From: Nitrosomonas marina
Lineage (GTDB): Bacteria > Pseudomonadota > Gammaproteobacteria > Burkholderiales > Nitrosomonadaceae
NCBI RefSeq assembly: GCF_900110145.1
Contig: NZ_FOCP01000015.1
Coordinates: forward strand, 1-64,000
DNA: 64,000 nucleotides
Direction of reading: 5' to 3'
The position numbers were made by a program, and so were the translations under genes. Numbering within the stretch: the stretch's first letter is position 1; every line of letters begins with the position of its first letter. Of this stretch, positions 1 through 8,297 are shown one piece after another. Below the pieces are notes generated by a model, which searched no databases, was not told where the DNA came from, and was given only the letters and a program-made list of their open reading frames with translations.

Positions 1-133
1 GTCCGTGCTTCGCCCTCAATGAACCTACTCATGGAATACTCCAATTAACTGGAAAGTAAAATTATATAACCAATTGGGTTTTCACACAGTCTGGGCCAAA
101 TCCAGTCAGTCAAATTCTGTCGATATATAAATC

Positions 134-281
134 CCTTATAATCTGGTTTAGTTATAATGAAACTAAATCAAAGTATTAACATGTAAATTATAGTGATAGC
201 ATGCAACTTGAAGTGTTAGATTTCATTTTTGACGTAATATATTGTTGTGTGTCATTTCGGATGTCTAATCTCTAGTTAGAT
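134..281 (+). repeat. Leader related to the one at 2054-2290
   Basis: AT-rich stretch ahead of the first gene. The block 134-168 matches 2054-2089 (TTATAAT-TGG-TT--TTATA spaced alike, then AAA-CTAAAT). The block 216-245 matches 2097-2130 (TTAGATT--ATTTTTGAC). The end 256-281 (TTCGGATGTCTAATCTCTAGTTAG) also resembles 2265-2290. Two GTTAGAT heptamers (215-221, 275-281) fit the integron core GTTRRRY, so a cassette boundary may lie here. The first 130 bases of the window hold nothing I recognise. Confidence 0.5.
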
Positions 282-300
282 TTAAAAGGGCACGTATCCA

Positions 301-750
301 TTGAGTAGTATTTTTCCAAACTGGATGTCTGATTTGGCAATAGCTAGTTCAATAATCGGACTAGGTGTAACTGTGTTTCTTTTTTTTGAAGCGCGAGCGA
401 TTAAAAATTCTTTCTTGCGTAGAGCTAGACTTCCCGAAGTCCTGGAAGAGCTCGTTCAGGCTAACAGAAAGATTTCAAAACATCTCAAAAATTGGGAGGC
501 AGAGTACAGAGAAGGACTTGAGCAATTTTCAATTGCCAAAAGCCTTCTAGATAATGTGCAACAAAAACTCCCTGAGCCAGAAAAGAAAAAAGTTGCAGTG
601 TATCTACGTTCCCTTGAAACACGTAAGTTCTGGGTGCTGAAAAAGCCGATAATTACCGCAACCGAGGATGAAGCATGGGAACTATACACCGGTTTATCCG
701 GGTTAATCACTAGCCTAAAGCAACTTCAAAAAGACTCCAAGTGGGATTGA
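301..750 (+). CDS. Small membrane-anchored protein of unknown function
   Basis: A 149-residue protein with one hydrophobic segment near residues 10-28 and a charged, helical, probably cytoplasmic remainder (coiled-coil-like around 45-85). I do not recognise the family. It starts at TTG 301 behind an AAAGGG stretch; ATG 325 is an alternative start that keeps the membrane segment. Its stop overlaps the next start (TGATG), so the two are probably co-translated. It lies in what looks like an integron cassette, where unknown small genes are common. Confidence 0.6.
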   Translation: MSSIFPNWMSDLAIASSIIGLGVTVFLFFEARAIKNSFLRRARLPEVLEELVQANRKISKHLKNWEAEYREGLEQFSIAKSLLDNVQQKLPEPEKKKVAVYLRSLETRKFWVLKKPIITATEDEAWELYTGLSGLITSLKQLQKDSKWD

Positions 751-1124
751 TGATGGATATTGAAGATAAATCTGAGAAGCTAATTGTAAAGCTCACACGA
801 GAAACATATTCCGCCAGTGTTTCGTGGGAGGTAAAAAAACCTCCTACAGGACTTACGGAGGGATCAAATGATGTCTTTCCGCTTTACCTAGAAACTCATT
901 ACAAAAACGTAGACATCGGTTTGTTCCAAAAAAGGTATAAGCATTTCTACGATGAACTTGAGTATTCCTGGGCTGAAGAAATTGGCATGTGCATTACCGG
1001 CGAACAGGGGCGCGTATTGTGGGAATACAAAGAGAGCTCTCCCGCGTTGCTGAATCTGTTTGAGGCAGCTCGTGAACAAGCATCTGGCATAAATGGCATC
1101 CTCGATAACTTGCTCGAAGACTAA
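750..1124 (+). CDS. Unknown soluble protein, coupled to the gene before it
   Basis: About 124 residues, acidic and soluble, with no signal peptide or membrane segment; family not recognised. The start is taken at ATG 750, which overlaps the upstream stop as TGATG; GTG 741 and ATG 753 are also possible. Tight coupling to the membrane protein before it suggests the two act together. The TAA stop (1122-1124) falls inside the left core of an attC-like site, as is usual for cassette genes. Confidence 0.6.
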   Translation: MMDIEDKSEKLIVKLTRETYSASVSWEVKKPPTGLTEGSNDVFPLYLETHYKNVDIGLFQKRYKHFYDELEYSWAEEIGMCITGEQGRVLWEYKESSPALLNLFEAAREQASGINGILDNLLED

Positions 1125-1255
1125 TCAAACAGACGGTCAAACCGTTCGCCAGCGGCTCACTCGAACATTCAGCACTCTGCAGCGTTTGCGCATAGCTTCG
1201 CCATTGTTGCGCAAACAGCGCTTCATGCTAAATGCCGCTTATCTTGGCGTTAGGC
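1119..1255 (+). other. attC-like cassette recombination site (long form)
   Basis: The right end reads GCCGCTTATCTTGGCGTTAGGC, with the GTTRRRY core at 1249-1255 and the spacing of a typical attC right half. The middle is a large imperfect hairpin: GCGTTTGCGCA pairs with TGCGCAAAC-a-GCGC (one unpaired base), and CATTCAGCA pairs with TGCTAAATG. The left core at 1119-1125 (GACTAAT) is degenerate, 5 of 7 to the complement of the right core. Length 137 bp, within the range of long attC sites. Confidence 0.55.
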
Positions 1256-1270
1256 TCAAATAAGGAGTAA

Positions 1271-1957
1271 TTGGAATTGGAAGAAGTTTTCGGTGGAAAT
1301 GCGATTGCTCTATTTGGGGCCATGTTTGCTGCGATTGTGGCAGGCTTTTTTGCTTTCATGAATTTGATATCTTCCAAGGAACAGAAGGTATCTGAATTTA
1401 GACAAGATTGGATAAATTGTTTACGTGATTCTGTTTCGAATTACATTTCGTCACTAACGTATTTATCTACACTATATAAGCATTACACCGAAAGTACGAA
1501 CCCGAAGAAGGATAAGTTCGAAATGGCGAGGGGAGTTGAGGATGTGTACTCGAAAGTAAATACCTCATACAACGATATAGTTTTCAGAATCAATGAAAAC
1601 GAAAAAAATCCTAAAGGGAGAAAAATTAACGACAGATTTTTAAAAGCACTTTCAGTTACAAGGCAACACTACAATAAATCTGAATTTTCCAAGGCAAGAA
1701 ATTCTTGTGATGAGTTAAGAGAGGCTACAAAGCCTCTTTTAAAATTTGAATGGGTTCGAGTAAAGTCCGGTGAACAAAACTACAGAATTGCTAAAATTGT
1801 TTCGATAATAGTTTTGATCATTGGTATCGTAATAGCAGTTTTAAATGCACATTTGATCTGGCAATACAATAATCATCAGCAAGCTCAAAATTCAGCACCT
1901 AACAAAAAACTCAACAGGGACGAGGCGAAAAACGCCTCGTCCCTTAAAGTACACTAG
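1271..1957 (+). CDS. Two-helix membrane protein of unknown function
   Basis: A 228-residue protein with an N-terminal hydrophobic segment (about 10-32), a long polar helical middle (35-170) and a second hydrophobic segment (about 172-195). The tail is low complexity because it runs into the attC site. Family not recognised. It starts at TTG, either 1271 or, better spaced from AAGGAG (1262-1267), TTG 1277. Flanked by attC-like sites on both sides, it looks like a single-gene cassette. A membrane effector role is possible but unsupported. Confidence 0.65.
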   Translation: MELEEVFGGNAIALFGAMFAAIVAGFFAFMNLISSKEQKVSEFRQDWINCLRDSVSNYISSLTYLSTLYKHYTESTNPKKDKFEMARGVEDVYSKVNTSYNDIVFRINENEKNPKGRKINDRFLKALSVTRQHYNKSEFSKARNSCDELREATKPLLKFEWVRVKSGEQNYRIAKIVSIIVLIIGIVIAVLNAHLIWQYNNHQQAQNSAPNKKLNRDEAKNASSLKVH

Positions 1958-1970
1958 TTAAGCGTTATAC
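1897..1970 (+). other. attC-like cassette recombination site (short form)
   Basis: The left core ACCTAAC (1897-1903) fits RYYYAAC. The right end GCGTTATAC has its core at 1964-1970. Between them is a perfect 11-bp hairpin, GGGACGAGGCG (1917-1927) with CGCCTCGTCCC (1933-1943), loop AAAAA. CTCAACAGGGAC beside it recalls Vibrio-type repeats. Total length 74 bp. The stop codon of the preceding gene (1955-1957) lies within the site, as expected for a cassette. Confidence 0.65.
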
Positions 1971-2302
1971 TGTATAAAGGAATTTGCCATATCAGACCGG
2001 CCACTATGGATCGCTTTCAGCCAAAACCGGGAAGTCATTTTTTTCAAAAAATCACTTATAATTTGGCTTCATTATAGTAAAAGCTAAATTTTCGCTTTAG
2101 ATTATATTTTTGACTAAATATAATATTTCGTTATCCCAGATTTCCCGTTCGGAAAATTTCTAATGGAAGCCATTAGAAAAACTTGTTGAATATAAGGTTG
2201 TTTCTATAAGTATTTGATTGGTTTTTCGTTATTGGGAATTCGCTAATGGAAAATCTGGGGTTATTCCGAAGTCTAATTCTCTAACTAACGCTTATAAAGA
2301 GG
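1971..2302 (+). other. Non-coding leader before the YiiX-like gene
   Basis: 332 bp without a convincing gene. It holds the second copy of the leader repeat (2054-2290) and a perfect hairpin at 2158-2180 (TTTCTAATGG, AAG, CCATTAGAAA). A partial longer inverted match joins CCCAGATTT (2135-2143) to AAATCTGGG (2251-2259). A role in expression of the cassette gene is possible. Confidence 0.45.
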
Positions 2303-3004
2303 ATGGAAAATGATATGCAACCTAACAACAATTTTCGAAATGTTGCAGAATTAAGAACGGGAGATGTACTTTTATGTCACTGTGACCCATCAAAAGATTT
2401 TGTTGCCAAGAAGATAAATGATGTTACTGGTAGCGAGTATTGCCATGCTGCAATTTACTATGGCGATTCATTGGCGGCAGAGTCAAGAGCTAAAAACGGA
2501 ATCAAGAAAGGAAAAATAGAGAAGGTCAAGGCGTCTGATTTAGTTTCGAGGTACGGACATATTGCTGTAGTTCGTCAACCTGATGCATGGGTAAGTGATA
2601 ACAGAGTTTCAGCGTTAAAATTATTTATTGATAAAGTTGTCGAGAATCAAGTCAAGTATAATTTTGAAGGCATATTAAAATTTAAAAATAGCAAGGAATT
2701 GCACGAATTTCATATTTATGAAAAATTAGTTAGCTACTTTGACGACGATTTAATACCGGAACCAACTGATAAACATCAATATTTTTGCTCGGAGTTTGTT
2801 TGTGACTGCTTCATTGCAGTTGGTTTTCTTCAACCCAGCGCTGCAATACTGTATCAATCTAACACTTTTTCCCCTGGCGATTTAAGCAAAGATCCTACTT
2901 TTGGAACTTTCTGGGGTTATTTAACCGACAGAAATAATTACAGCGTAAGTGATAATGACCATTTCTACTACGCTACACCGTACGATGTGTTATTTGACGT
3001 ATAG
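2303..3004 (+). CDS. YiiX-like permuted NlpC/P60 (papain-fold) hydrolase
   Basis: A 233-residue protein with the circularly permuted layout of YiiX/YebB-like cysteine hydrolases: an L-R-T-G-D-V-L start (17-23), the catalytic His in YCHAAIY (His48), and the Cys in FCSEFV (Cys162) further on. The family includes peptidases and amidases that cut peptidoglycan or acyl-type bonds; the substrate here is unknown. No signal peptide is visible, so it is probably cytoplasmic. It starts at ATG 2303 after AAGAGG. It appears to be a cassette gene with a long leader. Confidence 0.7.
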   Translation: MENDMQPNNNFRNVAELRTGDVLLCHCDPSKDFVAKKINDVTGSEYCHAAIYYGDSLAAESRAKNGIKKGKIEKVKASDLVSRYGHIAVVRQPDAWVSDNRVSALKLFIDKVVENQVKYNFEGILKFKNSKELHEFHIYEKLVSYFDDDLIPEPTDKHQYFCSEFVCDCFIAVGFLQPSAAILYQSNTFSPGDLSKDPTFGTFWGYLTDRNNYSVSDNDHFYYATPYDVLFDV

Positions 3005-3071
3005 CAAGTACAGTTCGGACACAAACTACTACTCTATGTTCCGTTTGCGTAGCACAGCTTCAACGTTAGAT
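3001..3071 (+). other. Possible attC-like site after the YiiX-like gene
   Basis: Ends in CAGCTTCAACGTTAGAT with core GTTAGAT (3065-3071). An imperfect stem joins GACACAAAC (3018-3026) with GTTTGCGTAG (3043-3052). The left core is unclear. Position right after the stop codon supports the call; sequence support is weak. Confidence 0.35.
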
Positions 3072-3083
3072 TTCTATAGGAAG

Positions 3084-3233
3084 ATGACATGCACGAAATT
3101 GAAAAAAATAAGCCATGTTAATAATTCACATCGACTAATACGGTACTTGTTACGAAAGCCTAGTTTTATGTTTGCTGCATTATGCATGTATGCAGGCATG
3201 GGTGAGCTAATACAAGCAAACATAAAACGTTAA
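3084..3233 (+). CDS. Possible small protein next to the phage element
   Basis: A 49-residue reading frame (MTCTKLKKIS...) beginning just after the possible attC site. It is basic at its N terminus and has a short hydrophobic stretch (FMFAALCMYAGMG). Its second half runs through a perfect 14-bp inverted repeat (3163-3176 with 3215-3228), which may be the reason the frame is open. No family recognised; AGGAAG lies too close to the start to be a good ribosome site. Confidence 0.2.
   Translation: MTCTKLKKISHVNNSHRLIRYLLRKPSFMFAALCMYAGMGELIQANIKR
3163..3228. repeat. 14-bp inverted repeat at the left edge of the Mu-like element
   Basis: GTTTTATGTTTGCT (3163-3176) and AGCAAACATAAAAC (3215-3228) pair perfectly across a 38-base loop that itself contains TGCATTATGCATGTATGCA-type dyads. 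It is followed by CGTTAAG, close to but not a proper attC core. It could be another degenerate cassette site or a terminator for the cassettes. Confidence 0.45.
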
Positions 3234-3281
3234 GAAATTAATTCAATACCAAACTGAATTTATTTGGTTCTCAAATCAAAC

Positions 3282-3935
3282 TCACAGGGATGATTCCGTT
3301 GATAACGTTAGTAAATCTTCAATCAACTCCAAATCAACTTTTCCACTCACTTTGAATGTGCGGTATAGCGATGTGACTATTAGAGCTTGTTTTTTAGGAG
3401 ACGGTATAAAACTGTTGTTCTTTTTAACTAATTCTAATTTTTCAAGTATCTCTCCGAGTAATTCATGATCAATAACTTGTAAATGTTTGCCAAAATCACT
3501 GTCTAAGGCTTTAGCAGTCAATATTTCAGATATAGTAATTAAAAAGATTTCTTCAAATGCTGCTGTGCTTTCATTGGGCGACAAGTTTTTATACTCATCA
3601 TTTTCCATCGTAGAATCAATCGAATGTATTGCAGAAAGTAGATCATCTTTGCTTAGTTTGAAGAGTTTCATCAAGACAATCCCAAGATTTATCAAATAAA
3701 ATTCGTCAACACCTGTTTGTTCATTCTGGAACGATGAATGCCGTTTGTTGGTTAAGATATAAGTAACATCCACCCCCAAGCTTATTGCCCGTTTTAAATA
3801 GCTGGTATCTGGCTCTCTATCGCCTGATTCATAACGTTTCTGACTACTAATAGAAACACCAACATTTTTAGCAAAAGTGGTCTGACTCAGACCAAGTCTT
3901 TTTCTTTCTTGAACAAGTCTTTTACCTATATCCAT
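3282..3935 (-). CDS. Phage repressor, XRE-type helix-turn-helix
   Basis: The N-terminal DNA-binding domain has the Cro/CI pattern (MDIGKRLVQERKRLGLSQTTFAKNVGVS...). The C-terminal part (about 90-215) is helical and unrecognised, and lacks the Ser/Lys self-cleaving domain of LexA-type repressors. The start is set at ATG 3935, where the domain begins; an upstream ATG at 3977 would add 14 residues. It is divergent from the Ner-like gene across a short operator region, as in Mu-like phages, and presumably keeps the transposition genes off. Confidence 0.8.
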   Translation of the reverse strand: MDIGKRLVQERKRLGLSQTTFAKNVGVSISSQKRYESGDREPDTSYLKRAISLGVDVTYILTNKRHSSFQNEQTGVDEFYLINLGIVLMKLFKLSKDDLLSAIHSIDSTMENDEYKNLSPNESTAAFEEIFLITISEILTAKALDSDFGKHLQVIDHELLGEILEKLELVKKNNSFIPSPKKQALIVTSLYRTFKVSGKVDLELIEDLLTLSTESSL

Positions 3936-3985
3936 AAATTTATCTTGACATAGCCCCTTACGGAGCCTATATTCCAATCTATTCG

Positions 3986-3999
3986 GTTCCGTTTGGAAC
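3986..3999. promoter_or_regulatory. Likely repressor/Ner operator
   Basis: A perfect palindrome, GTTCC-GTTT-GGAAC, in the 80-bp gap between the divergent repressor and ner-like genes. A half-site ATTCC lies just to the left (3971-3975). The position suits control of both divergent promoters by the phage regulators. Confidence 0.5.
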
Positions 4000-4018
4000 T
4001 ATTTTAAAAGGAGTATCT

Positions 4019-4225
4019 GTGAAAACTGAAAAATTACGTACACGTGAACAAGTACTTAGTGATTTTAAACGTAAAGGAATCAGTCTGGCTAGTTGGTCTA
4101 AAAAAAATGGTTTTTCACCGGTAACAGTTTTCCAAGTATTAAATGGAACAAATTCATGCAGTAGAGGTGTCGGCCACAAGATAGCCGTTACTTTAAGAAT
4201 TAAAGAAGGCGAAATAGTTGAGTAA
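4019..4225 (+). CDS. Ner-like phage DNA-binding protein
   Basis: A 68-residue helix-turn-helix protein resembling the small regulator upstream of the transposase in BcepMu-like phages (BcepMu gp16 / Ner type). The recognition region is SLASWSKKNGFSPVTVFQVLNG. It starts at GTG 4019 with AAGGAG at 4008-4013. In Mu, Ner dampens early transcription and repressor synthesis; that role is inferred here. It is followed by a hairpin terminator before the transposase. Confidence 0.75.
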   Translation: MKTEKLRTREQVLSDFKRKGISLASWSKKNGFSPVTVFQVLNGTNSCSRGVGHKIAVTLRIKEGEIVE

Positions 4226-4262
4226 AAACCCGTGAAAAAACTTTTTGTTAATCACGGGTTTT
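4225..4262 (+). terminator. Hairpin between ner-like gene and transposase
   Basis: AAAACCCGTGA (4225-4235) pairs with TCACGGGTTTT (4252-4262), an 11-bp stem ending in T's. More CACGGGTTT/AAACCC copies follow to 4292, allowing other pairings. It could be a terminator or attenuator limiting transposase expression. Confidence 0.55.
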
Positions 4263-4312
4263 GCACGGGTTTGATTAAAACCCTTGAAACCCTTAATATT
4301 TTATATTAATCA

Positions 4313-6442
4313 ATGAGTAATATAAAAAAATCGGTAAAAGGGGAAAATTTAGAAAACACGGGTTCTGACGCCGATTTTTGGTTACCAGTTTCTGCTGTTT
4401 CTAAACTTACCGGAAAACATGAAGATTCTATAAGGGAAGCTTGTGCTGAACGAAGTGGAAAATATCGCGGTGGCAGTTACATTTTTAGAAAACAAGGTAA
4501 ACGTTATGAAATTCTTCTAACCAGCTTACCAGATGCGGCACAATATAATTACTGGCTTGACCATCATCGACCTGCTGAAATCAACTTCCCTGTAGCAATT
4601 CAAGACCAAAATATTTCTTTCATTGATCATGAGACGTTAGAGGTAATAGCAGACAACTACAGCCACAAATCCTCAGGTTTCAAAGAAGAAGCTCAAAGAA
4701 GAGTTCTTATTCTTGATGAATATTTAAAATTAGTAACTGGCGGGATTAAGAAAGGCAGTGCATTAGAAATCATTAAATCACGTCACGAAAATATTTCAAA
4801 AGCAACTTTATGGCGATGGTTAAAAATTGTAAAAAATTACCCACGTCAGTATTGGGAAATAGCGCTTGCTCCGGAGTATAAAGGCCGCGAAAGAAAAGAG
4901 ATACCGCCTGAAGCTTGGCATTTCTATCGTCATAACTACGGTCAACAATCAGAACCAGATGCAACTGTCATCTATCATGAAACAAAGAGACAAGCCAAGG
5001 CCAAAGGATGGGGCGATTTACCGAGTCTCAAAACATTCATTCGTCGCTGGAAAAGCGATGTTCCAGAAAATGAAAAGATATTGGCTAGAAAAGGGAGAAA
5101 AGCATTAAAAGAACATTTGCCTTACTTGAAGCTTGATTATAACTCTTTGGTAATTCATGAAGTATGGGAATCGGACGGACGAATAGCAGATATATTTTGC
5201 AAATTTCCTGACGGAAAAATTTGCAGGCCGTGGATCGTGTTAGTACGTGAAGTTAAATGTCGCAAGACGCTTTCGGTTCGATTATATACAACGATTAATG
5301 TTGCATTAGTAACTGATGCATTTAGAGCAGCCATGATCCGTTCAGGCACAACGCCCGAAAAGACAAAAATTGATAGTGGTACGGAGTATTCAAATAATGC
5401 ATTTACTGGAGGACAGAAAAGCCCTTACCGTGCCTCCATACCGGTTACTGATCAACCACTTGGAATGCTCACACTAATGGGAATTGATGTAGTGTATGCA
5501 ACACCTGAACATGGTCAAGCCAAGTCAATGGAAAGATTTTGGGATGTTATTGCCAGATATGTTGATAAATATTTTGCTAAAGCATATACCGGAAGAAATC
5601 CGGTGGAACGCCCTGAATATTGCGATCCGAGGCATGCCATTCCCATTGAAGAATATTTAGCGCGGCTATTGTATGTAATTGAGGCTTATGAGAAAGGTGA
5701 GTTTGGCAAGAATCGCGGCCAAGGAATGAATGGTAAATCACCTACAGAGTTATATGAAGAATTAATGAACAATCATAAAAGTAGGCCGGCACCCTCTGTT
5801 CATTTGAATATCATGCGTCCAATGGTATTTAGGAGAACACTCGACAGACATCTAACTTTCACATTGACAATACCAGGCTATGGTCAAGTCCAGTATGAAA
5901 TACATGATAACCCAGAAGTTAAGCGAGGCTATAAATATGACCTATGGCCTGACGCACAAGATCCTAGAGAGCCTGCTTTAGTCTATGAAGGGATGCGCTA
6001 TATTGGCACGGCTAGTTTCAAAGAATTTACACCTGTATTGGATAATGAAGCTGGTACAAAAATTAATCAGTTACGTGGCAGCCTGACTAAAGAAGCAGTG
6101 GCTGGTAATAAAGCTGTAGAGGAATTAGCTAAAAGGAATGATCTTGTACCAAATAATGCGACATTAACGGTTTTACCAGAGTTACCTCAAGCACCCATGC
6201 TGGATGTTTTAAGACTTCCAGAAAGTAAAGCACTTGAACCGGAAGACAGCATACAAGTTTCTGAAGATGGAAGCGTTACAAATACCCAGACTGGAAATGT
6301 TATCAAGTATCAGGAACGAACAGTATTCCCTGAAAACTCAGAGAAAAATAAAGCGGAGGAACGCGAACGAAAACTTAAAGAAATGAGAGAAAAGGCTGAA
6401 AATGAAAGGCTTTCGAAATTATTCAGGCGGCAACCTGAATAA
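4313..6442 (+). CDS. Mu-like transposase A (DDE recombinase)
   Basis: 709 residues, close to MuA length. An N-terminal winged-helix region (about 20-80) precedes further DNA-binding domains. The catalytic core carries the triad: Asp288 (WESDGR), Asp354 (KIDSGTEY) and Glu407 (KSMERFW). A beta-barrel domain (Mu-transpos_C) follows near 500-570, then a charged coiled-coil tail (about 660-709) that in MuA-type proteins contacts MuB. It catalyses strand transfer of the element ends. All catalytic residues are present and the frame is intact. Confidence 0.9.
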   Translation: MSNIKKSVKGENLENTGSDADFWLPVSAVSKLTGKHEDSIREACAERSGKYRGGSYIFRKQGKRYEILLTSLPDAAQYNYWLDHHRPAEINFPVAIQDQNISFIDHETLEVIADNYSHKSSGFKEEAQRRVLILDEYLKLVTGGIKKGSALEIIKSRHENISKATLWRWLKIVKNYPRQYWEIALAPEYKGRERKEIPPEAWHFYRHNYGQQSEPDATVIYHETKRQAKAKGWGDLPSLKTFIRRWKSDVPENEKILARKGRKALKEHLPYLKLDYNSLVIHEVWESDGRIADIFCKFPDGKICRPWIVLVREVKCRKTLSVRLYTTINVALVTDAFRAAMIRSGTTPEKTKIDSGTEYSNNAFTGGQKSPYRASIPVTDQPLGMLTLMGIDVVYATPEHGQAKSMERFWDVIARYVDKYFAKAYTGRNPVERPEYCDPRHAIPIEEYLARLLYVIEAYEKGEFGKNRGQGMNGKSPTELYEELMNNHKSRPAPSVHLNIMRPMVFRRTLDRHLTFTLTIPGYGQVQYEIHDNPEVKRGYKYDLWPDAQDPREPALVYEGMRYIGTASFKEFTPVLDNEAGTKINQLRGSLTKEAVAGNKAVEELAKRNDLVPNNATLTVLPELPQAPMLDVLRLPESKALEPEDSIQVSEDGSVTNTQTGNVIKYQERTVFPENSEKNKAEERERKLKEMREKAENERLSKLFRRQPE

Positions 6443-6475
6443 CCCGATATTTATGAACTAACTTTAGGAAACATT

Positions 6476-7633
6476 ATGTTAAACCAAGAAATTAGTAATT
6501 GCAAGCACGAGGCAAATACTGGTGTTATTTCAGATGAAGAGCTTAACGATTTGAGAAAAATAGAGCCTCAAGTACAACCTGCAAAACCCTATGATATGGC
6601 TCGTTATGAGCGGCTAAAGCATCGACTTGCTGACGAGTTGGAGCGTGATAACAATACACTGCTAAAAATTGCAAATATCACAAAGCCTGAAGATTTTCCA
6701 GATAGCAAATATTCAAATAATTTGTGGTATGACCGGCTAGTCGAATGGACGAAAAACAGTGAAAAATTACGTCAACCGGCTCGATATGTAAATATGATGG
6801 TAATAGCTGAAGTTATTGAGAGCGCTTTGGAACAGTACTTTAAAGAGCTGGATGAAAGCCGGGCAAATAATAAGCTATATGGAGAATTTGTGGAGACCAG
6901 TGTTTTCCGAAAAATTGCACAAGGCTTTTTGATGGCACGTGATTTATGCCGGATGGTCGAAATTTCAACTGTACCAGGAAGTGGAAAAACAACCGCTGCA
7001 AAGCACTTCCTTTCGAAAATTCAAAAACATGAAGGTTTTACATGCCCAATATGGATGATAACGTTAAACGAATGCAACATTGTTAGTAGGTTAATCACTT
7101 GGGAAATTTATAAAACAATCTATGGAAATAACAATTTTGTCGATGATTTCGGAAGCCCCGAAAAAATATCAGAATATGAAATGAATGAAAGAATTACCGG
7201 ATTATGTGCAAATAATCCCGGTGGTTTGTTGATCATAGATGAAGCGCAACATATAGGACAATTTCATGGCAATGTGCGGCCGAACAGCTTAAATATTATA
7301 AATACTTTGCGTAATTACTGTGATCTTGGTTTATTTGGTATCGCCTTACTCAGTAATGGTGAAGTTTATGACCGTGCCAAAAAAACAAAAAACAGCACTC
7401 AGCTCTCCAGTCGTATTTTACGTGTAAAAATAAACAAGCCGAGTGAAAACGATATTGATTTAATCATGTCATCGTGGAATGTCGCAGGCAAGCGGGAGCG
7501 TGAGATATCCATTGAATTGGGTACTGGTGATGGATGTTTGCGAACTCTTACCGATGCTTATCGACTTGCAGGGTATAAATATCCTGATAATCCTATTTCA
7601 TACGACACAATAAATGCAGCATTACGTGGTTAA
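6476..7633 (+). CDS. MuB-like AAA+ ATPase, transposition target selector
   Basis: A 385-residue protein with Walker A VPGSGKTT (about 166-173) and Walker B LLIIDEAQH (Asp255-Glu256), then a sensor-like SSRILRVKIN stretch. In Mu, the B ATPase coats target DNA and activates the transposase; BcepMu-type B proteins are also of this size. It lies 33 bp behind the transposase with an AGGAAAC ribosome site, so is probably in the same transcript. N-terminal 100 residues are unrecognised and charged. Confidence 0.85.
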   Translation: MLNQEISNCKHEANTGVISDEELNDLRKIEPQVQPAKPYDMARYERLKHRLADELERDNNTLLKIANITKPEDFPDSKYSNNLWYDRLVEWTKNSEKLRQPARYVNMMVIAEVIESALEQYFKELDESRANNKLYGEFVETSVFRKIAQGFLMARDLCRMVEISTVPGSGKTTAAKHFLSKIQKHEGFTCPIWMITLNECNIVSRLITWEIYKTIYGNNNFVDDFGSPEKISEYEMNERITGLCANNPGGLLIIDEAQHIGQFHGNVRPNSLNIINTLRNYCDLGLFGIALLSNGEVYDRAKKTKNSTQLSSRILRVKINKPSENDIDLIMSSWNVAGKREREISIELGTGDGCLRTLTDAYRLAGYKYPDNPISYDTINAALRG

Positions 7634-7651
7634 ATTATACGGACAAATGGA

Positions 7652-8134
7652 ATGAAACAAACCGGTAAAAAATCACCACGTAATAAACTCATTGCTTTGG
7701 TGCATATCGCCGCGCAGCATCTTGATATAGAGTATAACAGCGCAGAATATCGTACATGGCTTGAAAAGCTAAGCGGTGAAACCAGCTGCAAGGATTTAAC
7801 GAACGAACAGCTTACCGGTCTTGTGGATCGTTTAAGGCGGGAAGGGTGCCTGGAACAAAAAAAGACCGGAAGCGCACCTAACCGCCCTACGCTTGGGCAA
7901 TGGCGTAAAATGGAAATACTCACGCGTCAACTTGGTTTTAATCATAAAAATGATGCTGGTTTTGTAACGTTCGTTAAGCGTGTCACGAAATTGGACGATC
8001 CGCGGTTTCTAACTCGGCAATCAATTAGTAAAGTAATTGTAGGGTTAGAAAAATGGCTTGAATATGAGAAAAAGCAGAAAAATAATTTTGGCGAGTCAGA
8101 ACATGCCAAAAAAACACCGTTAAACACACGTTAA
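7652..8134 (+). CDS. GemA-like protein (DUF1018), Mu gp16 family
   Basis: A 160-residue protein with the GemA pattern: an N-terminal KLIALVHIAAQHL, a central LSGETSCKDLTNEQLTGLVDRLR, and the WRKMEILTRQLGF motif near residue 90. Mu GemA affects host gene expression and DNA supercoiling; the biochemical role is not well settled. It follows MuB by 18 bp, the usual place for this family in transposable phages. Confidence 0.8.
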   Translation: MKQTGKKSPRNKLIALVHIAAQHLDIEYNSAEYRTWLEKLSGETSCKDLTNEQLTGLVDRLRREGCLEQKKTGSAPNRPTLGQWRKMEILTRQLGFNHKNDAGFVTFVKRVTKLDDPRFLTRQSISKVIVGLEKWLEYEKKQKNNFGESEHAKKTPLNTR

Positions 8135-8297
8135 TTTCTCATGAAAAATTTTATGAATGCTATTGATGCCAAAAATAAATAAAATTGTTCTAAGGGGCGT
8201 TTTCGTTGAATTTAACGCACTCATGCAAAAAAACACCACTTGACGCCATTTAATTATAGCGTTAATGTGGCTTTTAAGACGCGGCAAAAGCCGCGCC

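Noticed and set aside
2949-3083. Longer version of the small frame at 3084, starting inside the YiiX-like gene
   Set aside because: The upstream part overlaps a confident gene and crosses the attC-like site.
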